From contig CAZFHS010000029.1 of NCBI GenBank assembly GCA_964518955.1, forward strand, positions 17,311 through 81,310: a stretch of DNA of 64,000 bases, written 5' to 3'. The first letter of the stretch is position 1, and the number at the start of each line of letters is the position of its first letter. Below are positions 16,683 to 24,997 of the stretch, piece by piece. Made by a program: the position numbers and the translations under genes. Below the pieces are notes generated by a model that was not told where the DNA came from, ran no database searches, and saw only the letters and a program-made list of their open reading frames with translations. This DNA comes from JBDGYW01 sp964518955. GTDB taxonomy: Bacteria > Gemmatimonadota > Gemmatimonadetes > Gemmatimonadales > GWC2-71-9.

Positions 16683-18082
16683 GATTGAGGTTCTGTTTGT
16701 GCGCTGTTCTTGAAACGAACCGCAGCTTCAACGACGGCCGCTGCCCAGCTCTCAGTTCCCAAAGCGTGCACGTGAGTGTAGGAGGCTAGCACGTTGTAAC
16801 GACATATGCCATCCCGTTCCCCGTCAAACCCAACACCGCGATGCACCTTGAATGCAAACGTCACATCATCCAGGTCAACTGATTGCATATACGTGTAGTG
16901 AAACTCGTGCCCTCGCAGGGATTTTCCGACCGGAAAGAACGGATTTTTCGATATCGTTTCGACTTCAACATAGCCATGACCCTGCGGCCGTTTTTTGAAT
17001 CCGTACGTTACGGGAAGCACGTTGGCCATGGGATACTCGTGCGACTCGAAAATCAGTTTTTTCCCCAAGAACACTGCACCGCCACATTCGGCATAGACGG
17101 GCACACCTAGTTCGATCTTCTCTCGGACAGAACTCAGGAAGCTACCGTTCACAGACAGTTCCGGAGCTAGAGTCTCGGGAAAGCCGCCACCAATATAGAG
17201 TCCATCGACATCGGGGAGTTCTTTGTCGGTGGTTGGCGAGATCTCCACGAGATTCGCTCCCTCCCGTGCCAAACCCTCTAAGTTCTCCGGATAGTAGAAC
17301 TGAAATGCCGCGTCACGGAACACGCCTATGTTCGCTCTCGCGGAATCACTCCGTTCAACCAGGACATTCGCGGTCGGCTCGGCTTCGAGCACGGGCGCTT
17401 CCTGCGCAACATGCCAAATCGCATCGAGATCCAGGTGCTTCTCTCCCACTTCTGCGACTTTCTGAATCGCAGCCTGCTTCTCGTCGTGCTCCTGAGGCGG
17501 AACTAGGCCGAGGTGTCTTTCTGGAAAGATCTCCTCTCGAATCCGCGGAATGACCCCTAGGACAGGAATTTCGCAGACCTGCTCGACAGCGTCTCGTATG
17601 ACGGTTTCATGACGCGAGCCAGCGATTTGATTGAGCACCGCACCTCTGATCTGCACTTTCGGATCCAGCTTCAAACAACCCAGTATCAAGGCCGCAATAG
17701 TCCGAGTCGATTTAGTGCAGTCTACCGCGAGCACGACTGGCGCCGACAACAGTTTTGCCAACTCGGCGCTGCTGTAGCTTCCCTCGGCATCCATGCCGTC
17801 GAACAAACCGCGGTTGCCCTCGATGACGGCTACGTCAGATTGTGCCGCCGCCGCACCGAACGAAGACAAAACGCCCTGCCGGGACATGAGGTACAGATCC
17901 ATGTTCCGGCAGGGCTCACCTGCTGCGGCAGATAACCAGGCCGCGTCAATGTAATCGGGGCCCTTTTTGAAAGGAGCCACCTTCATACCGTTTTTTCGCC
18001 AAGCTGCAACCAAACCCAACGAGACCAGCGTTTTTCCGCTGCCTCCACGCAACCCGGCTATGAGGACGCGGGGAAAACTCAG
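16679..18082 (-). CDS. dsrN: DsrN: sirohaem (cobyrinate a,c-diamide synthase-type) amidase, CTG start
   Basis: About 467 residues. The P-loop AGLRGGSGKT lies at residues 8-17, with GPDYID and the NRGLFDG motif further on. A class I glutamine amidotransferase domain follows, containing YAECGGAVFLG with the nucleophile Cys. DsrN is thought to amidate sirohaem for the DsrAB active site using glutamine and ATP. The frame has no ATG, GTG or TTG before the P-loop; the TTG inside it would truncate the nucleotide site. A CTG at 18082, seven bases after GGAG and four bases after the dsrL stop, gives the normal N-terminus (SFPRVLIAG). It forms one unit with dsrL and the TauE/SafE gene. Confidence 0.92.
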   Translation of the reverse strand: MSFPRVLIAGLRGGSGKTLVSLGLVAAWRKNGMKVAPFKKGPDYIDAAWLSAAAGEPCRNMDLYLMSRQGVLSSFGAAAAQSDVAVIEGNRGLFDGMDAEGSYSSAELAKLLSAPVVLAVDCTKSTRTIAALILGCLKLDPKVQIRGAVLNQIAGSRHETVIRDAVEQVCEIPVLGVIPRIREEIFPERHLGLVPPQEHDEKQAAIQKVAEVGEKHLDLDAIWHVAQEAPVLEAEPTANVLVERSDSARANIGVFRDAAFQFYYPENLEGLAREGANLVEISPTTDKELPDVDGLYIGGGFPETLAPELSVNGSFLSSVREKIELGVPVYAECGGAVFLGKKLIFESHEYPMANVLPVTYGFKKRPQGHGYVEVETISKNPFFPVGKSLRGHEFHYTYMQSVDLDDVTFAFKVHRGVGFDGERDGICRYNVLASYTHVHALGTESWAAAVVEAAVRFKNSAQTEPQS

Positions 18083-18086
18083 CGCG

Positions 18087-19769
18087 TCACTCCATATCTA
18101 TGAAGCCGCAGGGGCATATTTCCGCACACTTCTTACAACCGGTGCAGTTGCCGAGCTTCCACCCGTAGAGAGTGCCTTTCTCCATCGGCTTCTCAATCGC
18201 CTGGTCCTGGCAGTACAACCAGCACTTTTCGCAGTCCATGCAATACCCGCAGCTCATGCACCGCTTGCTCTCTTCAATTGACTGCTCCTCGGTGAGCGCC
18301 AAATTCGCTTCTGCATCCATATTCGCGAAGCGCTCTTCGACCGAGAGCTTGCCTGCTTCGAGCCGATCAGCCTTTGGATAGTGATCGAGCTGCATACGAT
18401 CGGTCTTGATTATCGGCTGACCGTTATCCTGCTTTTCCAGACTGCGGAACCTACGGTCAATTGCCTCTGCAGCGTACCGGCCGTGCCCGATCGCGTCAGT
18501 CACCAGCGCGAGGTTTGTTGCATCGCCACCAGCCCAGACATTGTCGACTTTGGTCGACTCAAACTCGTCGTTCACCTTGATCCAGTCTCTGCCCTCGATG
18601 AGGGAATCGAGACCCATGAAGTCGGGTTCCTGACTGATCGCAGGGATGACCATCGTAGCAGGGATCTCAAACTCAGACCCCTCCAAAGGCACCGGGCGCC
18701 TTCTGCCGGAGTCATCCGGCTCACCCAGTTCCATGCGGATGCACTGCATGCTCGTGATGTTGTTGCCGTCCTTGTTGAAACCGATGGGCGCGGCGAGATA
18801 TTCCAGCTTTATGTCCTCTTCCTGCGCTTCCTCGATCTCTTCATCGATCGCGGGCATCTCTTTGATGGTACGGCGGTACAGGATCGTTGTTGTGGCGCCG
18901 AAACGTTTACAGATACGCGCGGCGTCGATGGCAGTGTCACCACCACCGACAACGATGACGTTGTCTCCAACGTCTACAGTCTCACCGTGATGGACACGAT
19001 TGAGGAACTCCACGCCCGACATGACGTTGTCCGCTTCCTCGCCCTCGACTCTGAGCTTCAAACCCTTCTCAGCACCGATTGCGACGAACACCGCCTGATA
19101 CTCCGCACGCAGGTCGTCGAACGAAATGTCTTTGCCAACCCGAGTGTTCAGCTTCAGCTCAACACCGAGATCGACGATGTTCTGGATCTCTTTGTCGATG
19201 ATGTCCGCAGGCAGCCTGTACCTCGGGATACCCCACAGCAGCATTCCGCCCGGCTTGTCAGCGGCCTCGAATACCGTAACCGAGTATCCGCGCCTCGCGA
19301 GTTGATACGCGCAAGAGAAACCTCCCGGGCCTCCACCTACAACGGCGACCTTCTCCGGGCGTTTCTCTTCGGTCATCATCTTCAACTTCAGGCCGTTGTT
19401 CAGCCCGAAGTCGCCAATAACACGCTCAACCTTGTTGATGCCTACAGCACCATCGAGTTCGATTCTGTTGCAGCCAGTCTCACACGGGTGTGGACAAACG
19501 CGACCGCAGACGGAAGGAAACGGACTCGTGTCCGTGTAGCTCTCCCACGCTTCGGTGAAGGCCTGGTCTTTCGGCTTCTCGAGTCGCTCAGCCTGAGCGA
19601 TAGTGGTCAGCCAGTCTCTGATGCGATTCCCACTGGGGCAGGCGTCTTGGCACGGAGGTTTCTTGGTCACGTGCTTTGGTCTCAGTGGAGACTGTTCTCT
19701 GCCTCCACCGGAACTGGACGCGCTGTAATCTCGTTTCCGCTTCTTCTTCTTAGTTTTCTTTACAGCCAT
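18087..19769 (-). CDS. dsrL: DsrL-type iron-sulfur flavoprotein, NAD(P)H:acceptor oxidoreductase
   Basis: 560 residues related to the small subunit of glutamate synthase. An extra lysine-rich N-terminus (residues 1-30) precedes an Fe-S segment with Cys40, 44, 88, 92, 96 and 100. The FAD motif VAVVGGGPGG is at residues 141-150 and the NAD(P) motif VIVVGGGDTAID at 271-282, with the LYRR signature after it. Two C-terminal ferredoxin-like cysteine groups follow (CMSCGYCMDCEKC at 504-516 and CTGCKKCAEICPC at 542-554). In Allochromatium, DsrL interacts with DsrAB. Here it sits between dsrD and dsrN, so a role in electron exchange with DsrAB is likely. It is shorter than the roughly 650-residue oxidative DsrL. 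DsrL-1 or DsrL-2 assignment needs a tree. Confidence 0.88.
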   Translation of the reverse strand: MAVKKTKKKKRKRDYSASSSGGGREQSPLRPKHVTKKPPCQDACPSGNRIRDWLTTIAQAERLEKPKDQAFTEAWESYTDTSPFPSVCGRVCPHPCETGCNRIELDGAVGINKVERVIGDFGLNNGLKLKMMTEEKRPEKVAVVGGGPGGFSCAYQLARRGYSVTVFEAADKPGGMLLWGIPRYRLPADIIDKEIQNIVDLGVELKLNTRVGKDISFDDLRAEYQAVFVAIGAEKGLKLRVEGEEADNVMSGVEFLNRVHHGETVDVGDNVIVVGGGDTAIDAARICKRFGATTTILYRRTIKEMPAIDEEIEEAQEEDIKLEYLAAPIGFNKDGNNITSMQCIRMELGEPDDSGRRRPVPLEGSEFEIPATMVIPAISQEPDFMGLDSLIEGRDWIKVNDEFESTKVDNVWAGGDATNLALVTDAIGHGRYAAEAIDRRFRSLEKQDNGQPIIKTDRMQLDHYPKADRLEAGKLSVEERFANMDAEANLALTEEQSIEESKRCMSCGYCMDCEKCWLYCQDQAIEKPMEKGTLYGWKLGNCTGCKKCAEICPCGFIDME

Positions 19770-19809
19770 TAGTCATACCTCGACCCGCGCCCACAGTGGC
19801 GAGGGCAAT

Positions 19810-19826
19810 ACGGGCATTACGCCCGT
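19810..19826. terminator. 6-bp inverted repeat between dsrD and dsrL
   Basis: ACGGGC-N5-GCCCGT, 18 bases downstream of the dsrD hairpin and 40 bases before the dsrL start. It may act with the dsrD hairpin to reduce transcription into dsrL. Confidence 0.4.
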
Positions 19827-19843
19827 GATTATTTTGAAAAGCC

Positions 19844-19862
19844 GACGGCTATGTTAGCCGTC
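19844..19862. terminator. 8-bp hairpin overlapping the dsrD stop
   Basis: GACGGCTA-TGT-TAGCCGTC contains the dsrD stop codon. On the minus strand it is followed by GGCTTTTC, a weak T tract. It could be an attenuating terminator between dsrABD and dsrL. Confidence 0.5.
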
Positions 19863-20111
19863 AGCCCCTTCCGCTGCTCCCTCGGCATGAGGAAGCTCAA
19901 TGAAGCTGCCACCAAAGTAGGTATACACACACCTACCGGAGTCCATGAGCGTGCGAATCGCAAGCTTACACTGCTTCTTGTCGACTCCATCGGCAGCATA
20001 CTTCTGAATCATCGCCTTGGTCAAATCGCCGGCCTTGAACTTCTTCTTGCCTTGATACTCTTTGACCATCTCGAACATGGCGTCCGCAATTTCTTCTGGC
20101 GTGACGGCCAT
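19854..20111 (-). CDS. dsrD: DsrD, dissimilatory sulfite reductase accessory protein
   Basis: 85 residues, a small winged-helix protein slightly longer than the usual 78. The N-terminal helix (MAVTPEEIADAMFEMVKEY) and a hairpin wing (GRCVYTYFGGSFIEL) match the fold. DsrD is an allosteric activator of DsrAB in reducers and is largely confined to organisms using the pathway reductively. It follows dsrB by 11 bases, the classical dsrABD order. Its stop codon lies inside an 8-bp inverted repeat that may limit transcription into dsrL. Confidence 0.9.
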   Translation of the reverse strand: MAVTPEEIADAMFEMVKEYQGKKKFKAGDLTKAMIQKYAADGVDKKQCKLAIRTLMDSGRCVYTYFGGSFIELPHAEGAAEGADG

Positions 20112-20122
20112 TCTGATACCTC

Positions 20123-21202
20123 CTAGTGTCTGAGCTGTGCGGACCGCTTATAGGTCAGACCCGCATGCTTGAAGTCATCGATGTGTTCCTTCTGGAACTC
20201 GATGCCGGTCATTTCAAAGAACTTCGGCCAACCGATACGCTCGATGAACTCGCCCATACGCTCGAACTTGCGCGCGTTGTTCGCCCAGACCTCGACGATG
20301 TTGCGTACGGCGTCTGTTACTTCGGGCCAACGCGGCGGGTTGTTCGGGATGAATGGAATTGCAAGCTTCGAGAACGTAGGTTCGCTACGTGCATTCGATA
20401 CCTTGCCGCCAACCCAGATCGACACACCGTCGTTCAGCGGATCGGCCATCGGCAGAGACGGGCAGACCGTGAAGCAGTTCGCGCAGAACATGCAGAGGTC
20501 TTCGTCGATCTCGATAGATGGATTGCCGTCGACAGTGGCGGGCCTGATCGCCGCCGTCGGGCAGGAGGCTATGACGTTCGGGATCTCGCAAAGCTTGTTC
20601 AACGTGGCGTGATCGGCCTTCGGGGGCCTGCGGTGAATCCCGAGAATCGCGATGTCCGAGCAGTGCACGGCGCCGCACATGTTGAGACAACATGCCAGGG
20701 CGATGCGAAGTTTGCCCGGTACGTCGGTTCCTGTGAAGTGATCGTGCAGATCGTCCATCACGCACTTCACTACGCCGGAAGCGTCAGTTGCTGCCGAGTG
20801 GCAGTGCACCCAACCCTGCGTGTGCACGATGTTGGAGATCGCGTTGCCGATACCACCAACTGAGTGTCCATGACCTTTGAGCTCTTCAATCAGCTCGTCG
20901 ATCCTGGTGTCCTCGGTGAGCAAGAACTCGACATTGTTGCGGCTGGTGAACCGCAAGTGACCATCGCAGTACTTCTCTGCCATGTCAGCAAACTTGCGGA
21001 TGGTGGTTGTGCTGAGCAGTCTCGGTGACGCCGCACGCACTGTGAAAATCTTATCGCCAGACTCGGCCACGTGCACCATGACGCCTGGCTTTAACCTCTC
21101 GTGGTATTTCCACTTACCGTAGTTCTTTTTGATGACGGGATGTAGGAACTTCTCATAATTTGGAGGTCCAATATCCGTTATTCTGTCCTTTGATACTGCC
21201 AT
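20123..21202 (-). CDS. dsrB: Dissimilatory sulfite reductase beta subunit
   Basis: 359 residues. DsrB carries the catalytic sirohaem-[4Fe-4S] site in the A2B2 enzyme. Visible motifs are TQGWVHCH near residue 128 and ACCLNMCGAVHCSD at about 170-183, which supply cluster/sirohaem ligands. An inserted ferredoxin domain has CEIPNVIASCP near 205 and CMFCANCFTVCP at about 237-248. The start matches the family (MAVSKDRITDIGPPNYEKF). It lies 67 bases after dsrA and 11 before dsrD. The domain pattern fits the reductive family, but a tree is needed to place it. Confidence 0.97.
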   Translation of the reverse strand: MAVSKDRITDIGPPNYEKFLHPVIKKNYGKWKYHERLKPGVMVHVAESGDKIFTVRAASPRLLSTTTIRKFADMAEKYCDGHLRFTSRNNVEFLLTEDTRIDELIEELKGHGHSVGGIGNAISNIVHTQGWVHCHSAATDASGVVKCVMDDLHDHFTGTDVPGKLRIALACCLNMCGAVHCSDIAILGIHRRPPKADHATLNKLCEIPNVIASCPTAAIRPATVDGNPSIEIDEDLCMFCANCFTVCPSLPMADPLNDGVSIWVGGKVSNARSEPTFSKLAIPFIPNNPPRWPEVTDAVRNIVEVWANNARKFERMGEFIERIGWPKFFEMTGIEFQKEHIDDFKHAGLTYKRSAQLRH

Positions 21203-21269
21203 CGCTCTATCTCCCCATTGGTACGATTAGTCTCAAGGTTCGCATGTTGGATAAGTCAGCCCAACTGCG

Positions 21270-22487
21270 CTATTCGTCATCCTCTTCCTCATCCTCGTCG
21301 CCTTCCTCGTAATAATCTTCGTAGAAGACGTACGGATTGTCCCTGGGGTGCGAGACCATCTGCGGAATCGGATCCACCTCGATCTCCTCCAAGAAGTTGC
21401 CGAGACCGATACGCTGCATGAGCTCACCACAACGCTCACGGTTCTTACCGTTCTCGCCCCAGAAGTCCCAGATCCGTTCGATGAGATCTTTGAGTTCATC
21501 GTAGGGAGGCTCGATTTTCATGAATGGAACGATGACCGATGACAGCAGAGCACCCTCTACGATCGGTGCCTTCGAGCCGAGTAGAATCGTGGCTCCCGTG
21601 TCTACACCCGGGCGCAGCGCCTTCGGCATTGCGTTGATGCAGTGCATGCACTTCACGCAGTTGGAATCATCGATCTTTAGTTCTTTGCCGTCCCATTCGA
21701 TGCACTTGGTGGGACAGTTGTAACAAACATCCTTGTGGATGTCGAGCCCGGCCTTTTCAGCAGCCTTCACCTCTGCCTGGTCGATCCTGATCTCGTCACG
21801 CCAAGTTCCGATCACTGACAAGTCGGCACGCGCAACCGATGCAACACAGTCGTTCGGACAGCCGGCGAACTTGAACTTGAACTTGTACGGGAACGCGGGC
21901 CGGTGAAGTTCATCCTGAAAATCCTGCGTCAGCGTGTAACAAGTGTTCAACGTGTCGTAGCACGCCCACTCGCACCTTGCCGGGCCAACGCACGCACTTG
22001 GGGTCCGCATGTCGGATCCGGATCCGCCGAGGTCGAAATCGTTGGCGGTCAAATCCGCAAACGTGGGCTCCAGATCCTCTGTGCGACAGCCGAGCAGAAT
22101 GATGTCACCGGTCGATCCGTGCATGTTGGTGAGTCCGGAACCGTGCTTGTCCCAGATGTCACAGATCGTCCGCAGTGCGTCGGACGTGTAGAACCAACCT
22201 GTGGGCATGTTGATACGCATGGTATGGAAATGCGCGATCTCCGGGAAGTCTTCGGGCAGGTCGTTGTAGCGTCCGATGACGCCACCACCGTAACCCATAA
22301 CGCCCACGATGCCGCCGTGCTTCCAGTGGCCGATCTTCTCGCTGTAGGACCGTTCGAGCAGTCTCAATAGAGCCGCGCTCGACTCCTTCGTTTCGGCAGC
22401 CTCCTTGATCTGCGTGACGAAGCTGGGCCAGGGTCCTTTTTCCAGTTCGTCCAGCAACGGAGTGCCATTGTTACCTGAATCTGCCAT
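21270..22487 (-). CDS. dsrA: Dissimilatory sulfite reductase alpha subunit
   Basis: 405 residues from the ATG at 22487, which has GAGAGGAAACAAA before it; a longer in-frame upstream extension (to 22535) lacks family similarity. Sirohaem/Fe-S ligands are Cys166 and Cys172 (SACVGPARCEWAC) plus Cys210 and Cys214 (AGCPNDCV). The inserted ferredoxin domain has CYNCPTKC at 255-262 and CVKCMHC at 277-283. The C-terminus is very acidic (EEGDEDEEEDDE). It is followed by dsrB and then dsrD. The region between dsrP and dsrA holds a terminator, so dsrABD-L-N probably has its own promoter. Confidence 0.97.
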   Translation of the reverse strand: MADSGNNGTPLLDELEKGPWPSFVTQIKEAAETKESSAALLRLLERSYSEKIGHWKHGGIVGVMGYGGGVIGRYNDLPEDFPEIAHFHTMRINMPTGWFYTSDALRTICDIWDKHGSGLTNMHGSTGDIILLGCRTEDLEPTFADLTANDFDLGGSGSDMRTPSACVGPARCEWACYDTLNTCYTLTQDFQDELHRPAFPYKFKFKFAGCPNDCVASVARADLSVIGTWRDEIRIDQAEVKAAEKAGLDIHKDVCYNCPTKCIEWDGKELKIDDSNCVKCMHCINAMPKALRPGVDTGATILLGSKAPIVEGALLSSVIVPFMKIEPPYDELKDLIERIWDFWGENGKNRERCGELMQRIGLGNFLEEIEVDPIPQMVSHPRDNPYVFYEDYYEEGDEDEEEDDE

Positions 22488-22575
22488 TTTGTTTCCTCTC
22501 CGCTTGGAATGATGGCGTTTTGTTGATCTCTTCAAATGTGTCTCAACTACAGTACTTCAACCTCACATCTATTCG

Positions 22576-22602
22576 AAAAAACAGGACACCGGCATCGCCG
22601 GT
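22576..22602 (-). terminator. Terminator after dsrP
   Basis: On the minus strand a 6-bp stem ACCGGC-GAT-GCCGGT is followed by GTCCTGTTTTTT. It starts two bases after the dsrP stop and looks like an intrinsic terminator, separating dsrMKJOP from dsrABD. Confidence 0.65.
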
Positions 22603-22604
22603 AC

Positions 22605-23765
22605 CTATGCTGGTCCCAACCGCTCTCGGACCGACGTTATGATCTTGTAAAAGATCGTCAACAGCATGAACCCGATCGCATAGACTCCGATCATTATCAC
22701 AATCTCTGGCAGGGTCGGAATGTACTCCGTGACCTGCCCCAACGGCGCCGGTATGAAACCGATCACAACCATACCCACACCCTTTTCTATCCAGAGCGAG
22801 AGTATGACCCCAACAGCCAGTACGGCAAGAAAAGTCTCGTTAGCACGCGCCTTGGGCACCCAAAGTGCCACGAGGCAGAACACCCCGATTAGCTGACCGA
22901 TCCACATCAACGGCGCTAGGGTATTGGCACCCTCTAGTCCGAAGAACATGTAGCGGAAGGCATCGGTATGGTGAGGCATGCTGGAGTACATGACCGTGAA
23001 CAACTCAACCAACAAGAAGAACAGGTTGATGGCCACGGCATACGCCACGATCATGGCGAGCTTCTGGATTGCCGCTTTGCCCGCATCAAACGTCGTGAAG
23101 CGCCTCAGTATCAGAGCCAGTAAGATCAAAAGGCTGGGGCCCGTCGCGAACGCCGAGGCTAGGAAACGGGGCGCGAGGATCGCCGTCATCCAGAATGTGC
23201 GAGCCTCCAAGCCGGAATACAGAAACGCAGTCACTGTGTGAATGCTGACCGCCCACGGTATCGACAGGAAAATCAGTGGCTTGACCCACTTCGGAGGCGG
23301 GGCACCCTTTCGCTCAGCTTCAAAGGTCACGGCACCGATCACGAGATTCAGTCCGAGATAGCCCGACAGCACGAGCATATCCCAAAACATCACCGAGTTG
23401 GGAGTGGGGTGCAGGATGATGTTTGCGCCGCGCGCCGGCTGGCCAAGGTCGACGAAGACGAATAGCATGCACATGAGGACCGAAGACACTGCCAGTCCTT
23501 CACCGATGATCACCATCTTCCCGAAAGCTTTGTAGTCGTGCAGATAGTACGGAAGCACGACCATAACCGCTGACGCCGCGATACCCACCATGAAGGTGAG
23601 CTGTGCGATGTAAATCCCCCAGGTGATGTCCTGGTTCATTCCGGTAATGTGCAGTCCTTCACTCAGCTGATAGCCCCAGGTGGCCAAACCAATGAGGATT
23701 AGCACTCCCCAGAAGCCAACCAGTGTCCAATAGCCCCGGCCCCCTCGGATTGCATCCTGCAGCAT
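22605..23765 (-). CDS. dsrP: DsrP, NrfD-like membrane subunit
   Basis: 386 residues with about ten membrane segments, a NrfD/PsrC-type quinone-interacting protein. The N-terminal VGFWGVLILIGLATWGYQL and a LFVFVDLGQPARGANIILHPTPN stretch are characteristic. With DsrO and DsrJ it forms the quinone/periplasm module of DsrMKJOP. It is the last gene of the run dsrMKJOP and is followed directly by a Rho-independent-type hairpin with a T tract. Confidence 0.95.
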   Translation of the reverse strand: MLQDAIRGGRGYWTLVGFWGVLILIGLATWGYQLSEGLHITGMNQDITWGIYIAQLTFMVGIAASAVMVVLPYYLHDYKAFGKMVIIGEGLAVSSVLMCMLFVFVDLGQPARGANIILHPTPNSVMFWDMLVLSGYLGLNLVIGAVTFEAERKGAPPPKWVKPLIFLSIPWAVSIHTVTAFLYSGLEARTFWMTAILAPRFLASAFATGPSLLILLALILRRFTTFDAGKAAIQKLAMIVAYAVAINLFFLLVELFTVMYSSMPHHTDAFRYMFFGLEGANTLAPLMWIGQLIGVFCLVALWVPKARANETFLAVLAVGVILSLWIEKGVGMVVIGFIPAPLGQVTEYIPTLPEIVIMIGVYAIGFMLLTIFYKIITSVRERLGPA

Positions 23766-23806
23766 ATATCTACCTCTCCGTTATCACTATCTAACCCGAC
23801 GCGGCG

Positions 23807-24613
23807 TTAGATGATGTAATAGACATTGGGGCCGGTCCCGAGACCGACGCGTCTGCTAATCGTGTGGTTGTCGTGCAGGAGCTGACTGACATCCGAGTTT
23901 GGATCCGTCAGATCTCCAAACGTCAGCGCACCTTCACCACCTTCAACGGTATTTGCCGCCTCAACACATGCCGGCAGCTCTCCTATACGGACACGCTCCG
24001 CGCAGAAATTGCACTTCTCCACCACACCCTTGGTGCGACTGGGATAGTCGGACGGGAGATTCCCGTCAGCGTCCGTCTCTATGAACGGGCGTGGATCACG
24101 CCAGTTGAAGCTCCGAGAACCGTAAGGGCATGCGGCCATACAGTACCGGCAGCCTATGCAGCGGTGCATGTCCATCATCACGAGGCCGTCGGTTTCCCTC
24201 TTCCACGTTGCTTGCGTCGGGCACACTCGCACGCATGGTGGATTCGTGCAATGGTTACACAGCACCATGATTGGTATATCACCCACAGATGCGGGTGTAT
24301 GATCGTGCACCTGTTCCGGGAACACGTGTTTGTATTCCTCTTCCCAGATCCAGGCTATATCGTCGTCGGCCTCGGGGATGTTCGGCACGTTGTGCGCAAC
24401 ATTGCACGCATCTACGCACGCGTGACGGACCGCTTCACTCTGACACTTCTCGACGTCGATCACCATTGCCCACTGGTTATCGGAACGCAGCGGGATATGA
24501 TGCTCGTGCTCTCCAGCCTCAGAACACGCCGTGTTCAACAGCGGCAAACCCCAACCGAGCCCCAAAGCCGTCTTGCCAGCCTTCTCCAGGAAACTGCGTC
24601 TGCTCTCATCCAT
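23807..24613 (-). CDS. dsrO: DsrO, Tat-exported ferredoxin-like subunit
   Basis: 268 residues. The N-terminus has a twin-arginine signal (SRRSFLEKAGKTALGLGWGLPLL), so the protein is exported. Several 4Fe-4S motifs follow: CQSEAVRHACVDAC, CNHCTNPPCVRVCP, CIGCRYCMAACPYG and a later CNFCAERV. It is the periplasmic electron-transfer subunit between DsrJ and DsrP. It lies three bases after dsrJ and 41 bases before dsrP. Confidence 0.95.
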   Translation of the reverse strand: MDESRRSFLEKAGKTALGLGWGLPLLNTACSEAGEHEHHIPLRSDNQWAMVIDVEKCQSEAVRHACVDACNVAHNVPNIPEADDDIAWIWEEEYKHVFPEQVHDHTPASVGDIPIMVLCNHCTNPPCVRVCPTQATWKRETDGLVMMDMHRCIGCRYCMAACPYGSRSFNWRDPRPFIETDADGNLPSDYPSRTKGVVEKCNFCAERVRIGELPACVEAANTVEGGEGALTFGDLTDPNSDVSQLLHDNHTISRRVGLGTGPNVYYII

Positions 24614-24616
24614 CGC

Positions 24617-24997
24617 TCAGTTTCCTCTCGGCTCGACGTGACAGTCCCAACACAGCGGTGTCACATTCGAATAGTCATGGCACCTAGTGCAAAACGTGTC
24701 CCTATCGTCATGACAACTCATACACGTCCCCGTAAGACTCATTGTGTACTGCTGGCCTGAAGCTGACGTGTATTCCGTTTCCCCGTCACGCACCAATGCG
24801 TTACGCCAATCGTTCAGGATGTCCATGTGGTTCGCTCTCATGAACTCGGTGTCCTCAATGCACGCAGTCTCACCCGCAGGATACTCGAGTTCGGGCATCG
24901 CTACCTCACCACCAGCGACGACCGTACTCCAAAGCGGATACGTCACCAACACCAGGAAAACGACCAATCCGCCAATGATCTTTCCTCTATCACTCAT
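24617..24997 (-). CDS. dsrJ: DsrJ, membrane-anchored trihaem cytochrome c
   Basis: 126 residues from an ATG at 24997 that overlaps the dsrK stop by eight bases; a longer frame to 25030 is possible but lies inside dsrK. A single N-terminal membrane anchor (IIGGLVVFLVLVTYPLW) precedes three CxxCH haem sites (CMSCH, CTRCH, CWDCH). A cysteine in GETACIED matches the conserved Cys that is a distal haem ligand in characterised DsrJ. It is periplasmic and part of DsrMKJOP. Confidence 0.94.
   Translation of the reverse strand: MSDRGKIIGGLVVFLVLVTYPLWSTVVAGGEVAMPELEYPAGETACIEDTEFMRANHMDILNDWRNALVRDGETEYTSASGQQYTMSLTGTCMSCHDDRDTFCTRCHDYSNVTPLCWDCHVEPRGN

Noticed and set aside
18050..18090. Possible frameshift between dsrL and dsrN
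   Set aside because: The missing N-terminus of dsrN is explained by an in-frame CTG with a good ribosome-binding site, so no frameshift is needed.
18381..19772. 463-codon plus-strand open frame opposite dsrL
   Set aside because: It is antisense to a strongly conserved gene, has no recognisable domain and reflects codon bias on the other strand.
20123..22487. Oxidative (sulfur-oxidiser) DsrAB system
   Set aside because: DsrD and QmoABC are present and dsrEFH is absent, which favours the reductive direction despite DsrL; a tree is still needed.
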